A DNA stretch of 64,000 bases from JANNWF01 sp052390415. Its GTDB lineage: Bacteria > Pseudomonadota > Gammaproteobacteria > Xanthomonadales > Xanthomonadaceae. The notes beneath the pieces were generated by a model. The model did no database searches. It had not been told where the DNA came from and worked only from the letters and a program-made list of their open reading frames with translations. The stretch covers positions 37,629 through 101,628 of the forward strand of contig JBQTGY010000027.1 in NCBI GenBank assembly GCA_052390415.1, read 5' to 3'. Within the stretch, counting starts at the first letter, position 1; each line of letters begins with the position of its first letter. This document shows, piece after piece, positions 8,560-16,784 of this stretch. A program made the translations under genes and the position numbers.

Positions 8560-10860
8560 ATGAGCAGCACACGCAAACTATGGACCGCGCTCGCGGTCTT
8601 GCTGGTGATTTCTTTTTCGGTGCTGCTGTGGGTGGGCGGCGAGATTCACCGCGAGATGCCCCCCGTCCCCGAGCAGGTGATTTCCGAATCGGGAGATGTG
8701 GTTTTCACACGCGCTGATATCGAGACCGGACGGCAAGTGTGGCAGTCCATCGGCGGCCATCAGCTGGGTTCGATCTGGGGCCATGGCAGTTACGTCGCGC
8801 CCGATTGGACAGCCGACTGGCTGCATCGCGAGGCGGTTGACGTGCTCGACCAGTGGGCCCGCCGCGATCATGCCGCACCGACCTACGCCGCACTGGATGC
8901 CGCCACCCAAGCGGCGCTGTCCGTCAGGCTGCAGCAAGAGGTACGCGCCAACACCTATGACGCGACTTCAGGCACGGTCAGCATCAGCGATCACCGCGCC
9001 ATCGCCATCGCCAACGTCTCCGCGCACTACCAGAGCCTGTTCAGCAACGATCCGGCGACCGCCGTGCTGCGCGAGAACTATGCGATGAAGGACAACACCG
9101 TGCCCGATGCCGATCACCGCCGCGCGATGACGGCGTTCTACTGGTGGAGCGCGTGGTCGGCGGTCACCGAGCGCCCGGGCCAGGCCATCACCTACACCAA
9201 CAATTGGCCGCACGAGCCGCTGGTCGGCAACACGCCGCCCTCCAATCTATTCATGTGGTCGGTGTTCAGCGTGCTGTTCTTGATCGCGGGAATTGCGCTG
9301 CTGGGCTGGCATTACGCCGTCACCCACAGCCGCGAAGAGGCACCGCTGGTACTGCCGGCCACCGACCCCTTGGCCGCCGTCGTGGTGACGCCATCAATGA
9401 AGGCCACCGCGAAATACTTCTGGGTAGTGATGGCGCTGTTTTTGGTGCAGATCCTGCTCGGCGCGATCACCGCGCACTATCAGGTCGAGGGGCAGGAAGC
9501 CTACGGATTCTCCCTCGCCAACTATCTCCCCTATTCGCTGACGCGCACCTGGCATACGCAACTGGCGGTGTTGTGGATCGCAACCGCCTGGCTGGGGATG
9601 GGTCTATATATTGGCCCGGCCATCTCCGGCCATGAGCCGAAATTTCAGGCGCTGGGCGTGCACGTGCTTTGGGTGTGCCTGATCATCATCGTGGTCGGCT
9701 CGTTCGTCGGCCAGTGGTTTGCGGTGATGCAGAAGCTGGGTCTGGCCAACAATTTCTGGTGGGGTCACCAGGGCTGGGAATACGTCGACATGGGCCGCTT
9801 CTGGCAGTGGTTCCTGTTCCTGGGTCTGGGCATCTGGCTGACACTGGTGGGGCGTTGTCTGGTGCCGGCGATCCGCCAAGGCGGCGAATCGAAATCGATC
9901 ACTACCCTGCTGTTTCTGTCCACCGTCGCCATCGGACTGTTCTACGGTGCTGGTCTGATGTGGGGTGAGCACACCCACCTGTCGATGGTCGAGTATTGGC
10001 GCTGGTGGGTGGTGCACATGTGGGTGGAGGGCTTCTTCGAGGTCTCCCCCGTCGCGGTGGTCGCTTTCCTGTTCACCAAGCTGGGCTTGATCAAGACCAG
10101 CACCGGCACGATGGCCACGCTGTTCGCGACCATCGTGTTCATGGCCGGCGGGGTATTGGGCACGCTGCATCATCTGTACTTCACCGGCACGCCGGTGGCG
10201 GTGATCGCGCTGGGCGCTTCGTTCTCGGCGCTGGAAGTGGTACCGCTGGCCTACGTCGGCTTCGAGGCTTACCACACCTTCAAGCTGGGCCACGCCACGC
10301 CGTGGATGCAGCGCTACCAGTGGCCGATCCTGTTCTTCGTGGCGGTGGCGTTCTGGAATCTCGTCGGTGCGGGTCTGTTCGGCTTTTTGATCAATCCGCC
10401 GCTGCCGCTGTATTACATGCAGGGTCTGAATCTGACTCCACTGCACGGTCACACCGCGCTGTTTGGCGTGTACGGCATGCTGGGTATCGGCCTGATGCTG
10501 TTCTGCCTGCGTGGCTTGAAGCCGCACGCGATCTGGCCGGATGCACCACTGCGCACCGCATTCTGGGCGCTCAACATCGGCTTGGTCGGCATGGCCCTGC
10601 TCACCCTGCTGCCGATCGGCATCCTGCAACTCAACGCCGCGATCAACGAAGGCTATTGGTACGCGCGCTCGGCTGACTTCATGCAGCAGCCACTGATCGA
10701 GATGCTGGTGTGGATGCGGGTTCCCGGCGACACCATTTTCAGCGTTGGCGCGCTGTCGCTGGCGTGGTTTGTGGCAAGGCTGTGGATTGCTCACTACAAA
10801 TCAACCGTTGAGACCGACGCGATGCCCGCCATGATGCAGGGGGTCAGTATCAAGCCATAA
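8560..10860 (+). CDS. norZ: Quinol-dependent nitric oxide reductase (qNOR)
   Basis: 766-residue single-subunit NO reductase (also called norB) of the heme-copper oxidase superfamily; it reduces 2 NO to N2O with electrons from quinol. The length and the N-terminal extension (one helix, then a periplasmic cytochrome-c-like domain without CxxCH, residues ~35-230) separate it from short cytochrome-dependent NorB. GGHQLGSIWGHGSYVAPDW in the extension and HLYFTGTP, HGHTALFGVYGM in the helices are family hallmarks. No norC is present, as expected. Its own FNR promoter lies 28-69 bp upstream and a terminator follows at 11087. It detoxifies or respires the NO made by NirK. Confidence 0.97.
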   Translation: MSSTRKLWTALAVLLVISFSVLLWVGGEIHREMPPVPEQVISESGDVVFTRADIETGRQVWQSIGGHQLGSIWGHGSYVAPDWTADWLHREAVDVLDQWARRDHAAPTYAALDAATQAALSVRLQQEVRANTYDATSGTVSISDHRAIAIANVSAHYQSLFSNDPATAVLRENYAMKDNTVPDADHRRAMTAFYWWSAWSAVTERPGQAITYTNNWPHEPLVGNTPPSNLFMWSVFSVLFLIAGIALLGWHYAVTHSREEAPLVLPATDPLAAVVVTPSMKATAKYFWVVMALFLVQILLGAITAHYQVEGQEAYGFSLANYLPYSLTRTWHTQLAVLWIATAWLGMGLYIGPAISGHEPKFQALGVHVLWVCLIIIVVGSFVGQWFAVMQKLGLANNFWWGHQGWEYVDMGRFWQWFLFLGLGIWLTLVGRCLVPAIRQGGESKSITTLLFLSTVAIGLFYGAGLMWGEHTHLSMVEYWRWWVVHMWVEGFFEVSPVAVVAFLFTKLGLIKTSTGTMATLFATIVFMAGGVLGTLHHLYFTGTPVAVIALGASFSALEVVPLAYVGFEAYHTFKLGHATPWMQRYQWPILFFVAVAFWNLVGAGLFGFLINPPLPLYYMQGLNLTPLHGHTALFGVYGMLGIGLMLFCLRGLKPHAIWPDAPLRTAFWALNIGLVGMALLTLLPIGILQLNAAINEGYWYARSADFMQQPLIEMLVWMRVPGDTIFSVGALSLAWFVARLWIAHYKSTVETDAMPAMMQGVSIKP

Positions 10861-10880
10861 CAGCCTCTGATTACCTGAGC

Positions 10881-11069
10881 CTCAGCTCGTCATTCTCGCG
10901 AAGGCACACTGCTGTCCGGGGAAGTCGAACGCCCCGCTGGCGAAACCGAACAACAAAGCGTCGCCCCCGCGAAGGCGGGAACCCTTTGACTTGAATGCCA
11001 CAAGGCGCTGGGCCCCCGCCTTCGCGGGGGCGACGAGCGTTGGCATCAAGCAGTTGCGATCACACTTCG
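10881..11069 (-). repeat. Mosaic intergenic repeat, copy A
   Basis: About 190 bp of dispersed repeat in the norZ-nnrS gap. Core palindromes are CCCCCGCGAAGGCGGG and its complement around 10966-10980 and 11013-11030, separated by TTGACTTGAATGCCACAAGG. Read on the minus strand it matches 19884-20132 almost throughout (GAAGTGTGATCGC ... TGCTTGATGCCAA ... CCCCGGACAGCAGTG). It has no coding potential. Confidence 0.8.
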
Positions 11070-11086
11070 CGGGTGGGAGTCTCCAG

Positions 11087-11112
11087 AAAGGGCTGCGCAA
11101 GCAGCCCTTTTT
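11087..11112 (+). terminator. Rho-independent terminator after norZ
   Basis: Perfect 10-bp stem AAAGGGCTGC (11087-11096), GCAA tetraloop, GCAGCCCTTT (11101-11110), continued by two more T residues. It separates norZ from the nnrS promoter. Confidence 0.85.
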
Positions 11113-11153
11113 GTTGGCCGTCGCAGCGATCGCTGAGAAGGATTGGCGAAGGC

Positions 11154-11195
11154 CTGATGCGGATCAAGGCGACGACGAGCAGCACGACGCAGCAT
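11154..11195 (+). promoter_or_regulatory. FNR-type class II promoter of nnrS
   Basis: Box CTGATGCGGATCAA at 11154-11167 and -10-like CAGCAT at 11190-11195, again with a 22-nt spacer. The hexamer overlaps the first possible ATG (11194), so the predicted start (11202-11203) coincides with the second in-frame ATG at 11203. This implies a leaderless mRNA and a start three codons later than the longest frame. Confidence 0.7.
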
Positions 11196-11202
11196 GTTCC
11201 CC

Positions 11203-12414
11203 ATGGAAAACACATCAAGCCCGCGCGCGCTCCTGCTCACCGCCATCGCTGCTGCACCGCACCGATTGCTGTTCTTCATCGGTGCTTTCAGCGTACTGGC
11301 CGCCATGGCCTGGTGGACCGCGTGGCTGGGCGGTCGGATGCCGGTGCCGTCGGTGCCGGCTGGCTGGATGCACGGATTCATCATGCAGTACCAGGTGCTG
11401 CCGGCCTTCATCTTCGGCTTCCTGCTGACCGTGTTTCCGCGTTGGATGGGACAGACCGAGGCCAGTCGCTGGCACTACCTGCCGGTGGGCCTGGGGCTGC
11501 TGTTGGGGCAGGTGCTGACGCTGATCGGGTTGGCCATGGGTTCGGATGTGTGGATCCACATCGGCGTATTGAACACACTGGCGGGCTGGATTGCGGGCAT
11601 GGCGGTGCTGGGCGGCTGGCTATGGCGCGACCGCGGCAGCAATTGGCATGCCAGATCCTGTTTTGCCGCGCTGATGATGGGCTTGGCCGGACTGCTGGCG
11701 TTTGTCGGCTTCCTGCATACCGCCAATCCGCGCTTGGCCTTTGCCATGCTCAAGATCGGCAGCTTCGGTCTGCTGCTACCGATCTTTGCCACGGTCGCGC
11801 ACCGGATGTTCCCGTTCTTTGCCGGCAACGTGGTGCCGGGCTACCAGCCTTGGCGGCCGCTAGCCTGGTTGGCGGCACTCTGGCCCCTGTGTGTGGCGCA
11901 TCTGGCGCTGGAGTTGCTGCACGTACATCACTGGCTGTGGGTGGTGGATGCGCCGATGCTCGCTCTCACCGCGTATGCACTGTGGCGCTGGTGGCCACGC
12001 GGACCGATGCCGCCGCTGCTGCGGGTATTGTTTGTCGGGTTCGCCTGGCTACCCATCGCGCTGACGCTGTATCTCGCACAGAGCCTGTGGTTTGCCGCCA
12101 GCGGCGAGTTCGCCCTTGGCCGCGCACCGGTGCACGCGCTGTCGGTGGGCTTTTTCGGCAGCCTGCTGGTGGCGATGGTGACGCGGGTGACCCAGGGCCA
12201 TTCGGGCCGGCCCCTGCAACTGGGGCGCATCCCGGCGCTCGCCTTCATCGGCATGCAACTGGTGGCGGTACTGCGCGTGGCTGCCGAATTGGTCCCCGAT
12301 CCTGCACCTTGGATGCTGGCAGCAAGCGTCGGTTGGCTGGCGGTGTTCACGCCTTGGGTGCTGCGTTCGCTGTGGATCTATGCCACCCCGCGGGTTGATG
12401 GCAAGCCCGAATAG
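11203..12414 (+). CDS. nnrS: NnrS family heme/copper membrane protein
   Basis: 403-residue protein with about 12 transmembrane helices. NnrS proteins are heme- and copper-containing membrane proteins that protect cells from nitrosative stress. Signatures seen: PAGWMHGFIMQYQVLPAFIFGFLLTVFPRWMG near the N-terminus (histidine in helix 2) and a later AHRMFPFFAGN segment with a conserved His. The start is placed at ATG 11203 because the upstream ATG 11194 falls inside the predicted -10 element. A SirB2-like gene follows 24 bp later. Expected role: NO tolerance alongside NorZ. Confidence 0.93.
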   Translation: MENTSSPRALLLTAIAAAPHRLLFFIGAFSVLAAMAWWTAWLGGRMPVPSVPAGWMHGFIMQYQVLPAFIFGFLLTVFPRWMGQTEASRWHYLPVGLGLLLGQVLTLIGLAMGSDVWIHIGVLNTLAGWIAGMAVLGGWLWRDRGSNWHARSCFAALMMGLAGLLAFVGFLHTANPRLAFAMLKIGSFGLLLPIFATVAHRMFPFFAGNVVPGYQPWRPLAWLAALWPLCVAHLALELLHVHHWLWVVDAPMLALTAYALWRWWPRGPMPPLLRVLFVGFAWLPIALTLYLAQSLWFAASGEFALGRAPVHALSVGFFGSLLVAMVTRVTQGHSGRPLQLGRIPALAFIGMQLVAVLRVAAELVPDPAPWMLAASVGWLAVFTPWVLRSLWIYATPRVDGKPE

Positions 12415-12438
12415 CGCCCCCTTGAATGACGCCAGCCG

Positions 12439-12840
12439 ATGATCGAGTTCTACCCGCAGATCAAGTCAGTGCATGTCGCTTGCGTGATCGCAAGCGGCCT
12501 GCTGTTCGCACTGCGCGGCGCGGCGGTGCTGGCGGGTGCGCGCTGGGCAATGGCCGCGCCGCTGCGCTATCTCAGCTACAGCATCGACACTGCGCTACTG
12601 ACCGCGGCGCTGATGCTGCTGACCGCACTCAAGCTCAATCCCTTGGTGGTGCCGTGGCTGTCGGTGAAGCTGACGCTATTGGTCGTATATGTCGTGCTGG
12701 GCAGCCTGGCGTTGAAGCGAGCGCGCAGCCGACGCGCGCAAACCATCGGCTACGTCGCGGCGTTGGCGATCTACGTCTTCATCTATTTCGTCGCGCGTAC
12801 TCACCACCCGCTGGGGCTGTTACAGGGATTGAGCAGTTGA
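12439..12840 (+). CDS. SirB2-like small membrane protein
   Basis: 133 residues with four hydrophobic helices. YPQIKSVHVACVIASGLLFALRG at the N-terminus and LKLNPLVVPWLSVKLTLLVVYVVLGSLALKR in the middle match the SirB2/invasion-regulator family, whose biochemical role is unknown. Two or three histidines in helices could bind heme, as in related small cytochrome-like proteins, but this is not shown. It follows nnrS by 24 bp and is probably in the same FNR-controlled transcript, suggesting a job in NO metabolism rather than invasion. Confidence 0.8.
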   Translation: MIEFYPQIKSVHVACVIASGLLFALRGAAVLAGARWAMAAPLRYLSYSIDTALLTAALMLLTALKLNPLVVPWLSVKLTLLVVYVVLGSLALKRARSRRAQTIGYVAALAIYVFIYFVARTHHPLGLLQGLSS

Positions 12841-12976
12841 GTGGATAGGTCAGCGGTTCACCAAGGCTGCATCCAAGTGCGGTTGGGTCGCCTGATCGAC
12901 TGTATTCATTTTTCACCGCCGCCGGCTGCGATTGGTATCCACCGAGGCACCGGCAACCGCAACCCTTGCGGACGTC

Positions 12977-15226
12977 TTATTCAACCAGACGAAACACGCC
13001 TCGACCGCTGGCTTTGGCCGCGTACAACGCTTCGTCAGCGCGCTTCAGCAAGGAAGCTCCGTCGATCTCGCCAGCCCTGCGTATGGCAACACCGATGCTG
13101 GTAGAGAGCCGCTTTGAGTGCCCAAGAATCGCGAACGGCGGGGCCATTGCTTGCAGAATCTTGTGCGCGACCACGGCCGCCTCGTCGGGCGCGTGCAGGC
13201 CTTCGAGAATGATTACAAACTCATCGCCGGCCAAGCGCGCCACGGTGTCGACTTGGCGCACCGAGCCAGTGAGCCGGCGGCCGAATTCCTGCAACACTTG
13301 GTCGCCACCGTTGTGACCCAGACTATCGTTGATGCTTTTGAAGTGGTCCAAGTCGAGGAACATCAGGGCCATGAGCTGGCCCGAGCGCTCGCTGCGAGCG
13401 ATCGCATCAATGAGCTTGTCGTTGTAACGATTGCGATTGGGCAAGCCCGTCAATGCATCAAACTGAGCCAAAGTCCGTAGCTGGCTTTCGATCTGTTTGA
13501 CCGCGGTCACATCGTGGATCAGCCCATAGATGCCTAGCACCTTGCCGCACGGGCCGACATCCGGCACATACGTGACATGCACATGGCGGGCTCGGGTGTC
13601 CTTCGGCTCCAACTCGAAGCTGATGTGCTCGCCCGCCAGCGCACGCTCGATGAAGGGTTCGATTTCTGCGTAGGTATCGACGCTATAGACCTCGGACAGG
13701 CGACGTCCGGTGATTTCATCCAGCGGCCGCTGCAGCCACTTTTCATACGTGGAATTGTTGAAGCGGAAGGTCCGTTCGGTATCGATGTAGGCAATCAACA
13801 CCGGCAAATTGTCAGTAATGAGGCGCAGCCGTCGCTCGCCGGCAGCCAAACGCAACTCCGCATCCTTGTGGGGGGTGATGTCGAAAGTCATGGCGTAAAA
13901 GCCGCGCACGTTGCCGTTGCCGTCGATGTCAGGAACGTAGTTTGATTGAAAGTAGTAATCGCGGTCCTTGCCTGGAGCCTTGCCCTCGAAGTTGACCAGC
14001 TCGCCGCGCAGCACCGCATCCACGTGCTCGGCTAGCAGCGCATATACCGCTTCGCCGCGCACCTCGCGCATGCTGCGGCCGATCATGCTCGCTGGATCCA
14101 CTCCGAAGGTGCGGCCAATGGCCGCGTTCGCGAAGCGATAGCGCTGGTCGTGATCGATATAGGCGACCAGCGCGGGCAGATTGTCGGTAACCAGGCGCAA
14201 TCGTCGCTCGTTGCTGCGTACCGCACGTTCAGCCGCGTCCTGCGCGGTGATATCACGCACGACGCCACGATAGCCGCTGAATCGGCCGCTGTGGTCATAC
14301 GCTGGCCGTCCCTGATTCAGCAGCAAACGTCTGACTCCGTCATCACCCAGGATAGACAAGCGCTGGTTGTCGAAGACTCGCCGATTGCGCATGGGCTCGA
14401 TGAAGGAGGCAAGGTCCGGGGAGCTCGGAAATCGCTTGCGCCAAACGGAGTCCGGCGTGTGGCCCAGCATTTGCGATACAGCCAACCCGATGGCGTGCGC
14501 AAAGCTCGGGGATACGTAAGTCAATCGCAGCTCGGCGTCGGTTTCCCAGAATCCGTCGGCAGCGATCTCGGCGAAATCGTTGAAACGAGTAGCGCTGCTT
14601 TCAGCGGCAGTGAGCGCCACCGTCTGCGCGGTGTGAGCCTCCTGCAACAGATTTCGATAGCGCTGCAAGGCGTGTTGGATCAGGACACCAATCACCGCCG
14701 AGCCCAGACTGAAGAACAAGGGAACTCGATCCGTTGCCGACTTGACCCACTCGGGATCTGGATTGATGGGCGGCTCGTACCCGGAGCGCTTCAAATACGC
14801 CACGGCGAGGATCTGGACCACGGTCAGAATGGTCCACAACACTCCGACCCGCGGCGTTGAAATCAGGATGGCGAACAGGACTAGCGTGGGCAGCGAGATG
14901 TTGGCGCCGAGCGAGCGTCCTGCAGTGCTGAAATTGATCGCGGTCACCGCGGTGAAGAGCACGACTATCAGCGCGCATGCACTGCGATCGACATCACCAC
15001 CACGAACCAGACCGATCAACACAGCGAAAATCGCGACAACGGCAATGGCGCTGATGAACCCGAGTGCCGGGGTGCCCCAAACCAACTCCGTTACGAACAC
15101 GAAACTGGTGACGAACATCTCAAACGCAGCAAAGGCGAACACGAGGGCGTAGCGAAGTCTTGCTTCCGGATTGCCGCGAGCCGCGGCTGGCAGCCACCGG
15201 TCAAAACGTCCAGCGATTCCGGTCAT
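12977..15226 (-). CDS. Membrane-anchored PAS-PAS-PAS-GGDEF diguanylate cyclase
   Basis: 749 residues: five or six hydrophobic helices (about 25-205), three PAS domains (about 220-340, 345-465, 470-590) and a C-terminal GGDEF domain from QFDALTGLPNRNRYNDKL (about 595) onwards. The active-site loop reads RLAGDEF, i.e. AGDEF instead of GGDEF; variants with A or S at the first position can be active. No EAL domain follows. It should make cyclic di-GMP in response to redox, ligand or NO signals sensed by the PAS domains; the ligand is unknown. It lies inside the denitrification island, facing the nnrS-sirB2 operon. Confidence 0.93.
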   Translation of the reverse strand: MTGIAGRFDRWLPAAARGNPEARLRYALVFAFAAFEMFVTSFVFVTELVWGTPALGFISAIAVVAIFAVLIGLVRGGDVDRSACALIVVLFTAVTAINFSTAGRSLGANISLPTLVLFAILISTPRVGVLWTILTVVQILAVAYLKRSGYEPPINPDPEWVKSATDRVPLFFSLGSAVIGVLIQHALQRYRNLLQEAHTAQTVALTAAESSATRFNDFAEIAADGFWETDAELRLTYVSPSFAHAIGLAVSQMLGHTPDSVWRKRFPSSPDLASFIEPMRNRRVFDNQRLSILGDDGVRRLLLNQGRPAYDHSGRFSGYRGVVRDITAQDAAERAVRSNERRLRLVTDNLPALVAYIDHDQRYRFANAAIGRTFGVDPASMIGRSMREVRGEAVYALLAEHVDAVLRGELVNFEGKAPGKDRDYYFQSNYVPDIDGNGNVRGFYAMTFDITPHKDAELRLAAGERRLRLITDNLPVLIAYIDTERTFRFNNSTYEKWLQRPLDEITGRRLSEVYSVDTYAEIEPFIERALAGEHISFELEPKDTRARHVHVTYVPDVGPCGKVLGIYGLIHDVTAVKQIESQLRTLAQFDALTGLPNRNRYNDKLIDAIARSERSGQLMALMFLDLDHFKSINDSLGHNGGDQVLQEFGRRLTGSVRQVDTVARLAGDEFVIILEGLHAPDEAAVVAHKILQAMAPPFAILGHSKRLSTSIGVAIRRAGEIDGASLLKRADEALYAAKASGRGVFRLVE

Positions 15227-15253
15227 GGCGGCGAACGCCTTACATAGCGGGGG

Positions 15254-15269
15254 CTGATCAAACGATCAG
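15254..15269. promoter_or_regulatory. 16-bp palindrome upstream of the diguanylate cyclase
   Basis: CTGATCAAACGATCAG is a perfect inverted repeat (six-base arms, AAAC centre), 28 bp upstream of the cyclase start at 15226. It resembles an operator, but the half-site spacing differs from the FNR boxes of this island. The regulator is unknown. Confidence 0.4.
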
Positions 15270-15352
15270 TTCAACAGACCGCTGAAGTCTAGCTCAGGCC
15301 CACCTGCCGGAAATGACCAAGGGGCTGATCGGTTGAGCAGAAGCCGCTCGGG

Positions 15353-16549
15353 TCAATAGCTCCACTCAACTTGCAACCACGCCTTGGTGGTATCACGAGC
15401 AAAGCGGTCGCTGCGGAAATCCGCCAGCTTCAGCAAACCCATCAGACCGCCGGGCAATGGAAAAGCGAGCGAGGCGTCCCACTCGGAGCCGTATCGATCG
15501 CCGCCGCGTTCGGCCCGGTAATCGTGCCAAGCGATGGTCCAGATCAACCTGTCCTGCCAACCACCGGTGCCGGTCTTGCCGGTGGCCAGCAGGTAGCGGT
15601 CTTCGAGGCCGTTGACCGGCGTGGTGGTGAATTTGTCGGCCCAGCCGTTGAAGGCGTGCAGGGTCGCGAGCGGCGTCTGTAGCGCGCCGCTGCCGTCGCT
15701 GCCGAGGTGTTCCCAACCCAGCTTTCCGGTGAGGCGGCCTTGCGTCAGCGCCGCTTCGGCAAGCCAATAGCCGACGTCGATGGCACGCGGATTGTCGGCA
15801 TGGTCGTATTGCCTGGCTGCTTCCAGCTGCCAAGCCAAAGTGGACGATCGCAAGGAGCGGTTGCCCGTCCAACGCATGCCGAAGGTTTGCGTCGATGCGA
15901 CTGCGACATCGTGATCCTCTACCCAATAGGCGTAGCCGACCAAACTGCCCAGCGGCAACGTCCAGGCAGCGTTGGCCAGATGCCCACTCAGATTGCGCTC
16001 ACGCGCCAGCGGATCGACGGCCTCGTCGCCAGCGACGCGATGCACGCGATCAAGGAAGTAGTAATGCAGTGCCATGCTCGCAGACGGCGAGACATCGAGC
16101 GCCAGCGCGTCGAAAGTCTGCTCGTTCTGGCGCCAGCCGACGTTGCCGACAAAGCGCTGGTTGTCCAGCAGAATGCGCTGGCGACCGAGCGTGGCGCTGG
16201 CAAGCTCACCGCGCCAGGCAACCCAGGCTTGATTGAGCTCCAGGGCGCGTGCGTCTGCTACCACCGGGAAGGCAGTCTCGGCATTTGCACCTGAGTTGAA
16301 ATCATCACTCAACTCGGCCACACCCTCAGCTTCCCAACCCAGCGCGAAGCCGGAAGCGTACTGCTGACTCCAGCCCAACCGCAGACGCAAGGTGTCGGCC
16401 GAGGCGTGTCGCACGAAGGCATCGTCCTGCACGGATTCGTGTCGATAGCGCAGGTGGGTGATCCACGTGCCGGCATCATGCTCAACCGCTGACGCGCCTT
16501 GGCAGGCAGAACACGCCAGTACGGCGGCGGCCACTCGGTTTCGCTTCAT
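15353..16549 (-). CDS. Outer-membrane beta-barrel protein, alginate-export/porin-like
   Basis: 398-residue exported protein with signal peptide MKRNRVAAAVLACSACQGASA. The rest alternates aromatic and polar residues as in large beta-barrels, with segments such as LNQAWVAWRG, TLGRQRILLDNQRFVGNVGWRQNEQTFDALAL and a C-terminal W-x-Y end (VEWSY) suited to BAM insertion. The RxQ-ILLDNQRFVG segment recalls alginate-export (AlgE-like) porins often found in Proteobacteria with other cargo. Start ATG 16549. It is divergent from nirK with its own FNR box, suggesting entry of nitrite or another small solute under anoxia (inference). Confidence 0.8.
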   Translation of the reverse strand: MKRNRVAAAVLACSACQGASAVEHDAGTWITHLRYRHESVQDDAFVRHASADTLRLRLGWSQQYASGFALGWEAEGVAELSDDFNSGANAETAFPVVADARALELNQAWVAWRGELASATLGRQRILLDNQRFVGNVGWRQNEQTFDALALDVSPSASMALHYYFLDRVHRVAGDEAVDPLARERNLSGHLANAAWTLPLGSLVGYAYWVEDHDVAVASTQTFGMRWTGNRSLRSSTLAWQLEAARQYDHADNPRAIDVGYWLAEAALTQGRLTGKLGWEHLGSDGSGALQTPLATLHAFNGWADKFTTTPVNGLEDRYLLATGKTGTGGWQDRLIWTIAWHDYRAERGGDRYGSEWDASLAFPLPGGLMGLLKLADFRSDRFARDTTKAWLQVEWSY

Positions 16550-16588
16550 CGTCGTTTCCCGTCGCCACCCTTGACCGGGCCGACTGCC

Positions 16589-16630
16589 ATCGTGGCTGCT
16601 ATCGGAGCGGGCGACCCTGAGCCAGATCAA
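16589..16630 (-). promoter_or_regulatory. FNR-type class II promoter of the outer-membrane barrel gene
   Basis: On the minus strand, box TTGATCTGGCTCAG (16630-16617) is followed after 22 nt by CACGAT (16594-16589). Predicted start is near 16582, a 33-nt leader before ATG 16549. It is back to back with the nirK promoter. Confidence 0.65.
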
Positions 16631-16700
16631 GCCAACCTCACTTTGGTACAAGGCGACTACGTTCGCAGGCGCACTTTGCTGCGCGGAGATTGGGAGTCGC

Positions 16701-16742
16701 TTGATCCAGATCATCGAAGGTGATCGGCAAAAGCGACACGCT
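16701..16742 (+). promoter_or_regulatory. FNR-type class II promoter of nirK
   Basis: Box TTGATCCAGATCAT at 16701-16714 (nine of ten conserved positions) with CACGCT at 16737-16742, 22 nt downstream. Predicted start is near 16749, 36 nt before the nirK ATG. Confidence 0.72.
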
Positions 16743-16784
16743 GGATCTGGACTCGCCCTTGTGTCCTTGTCTGGAGACCGATCC

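Noticed and set aside
10995..12398. 467-codon frame overlapping nnrS in another frame
   Set aside because: NnrS is clearly recognised in its own frame and this one starts inside a noncoding repeat and a terminator.
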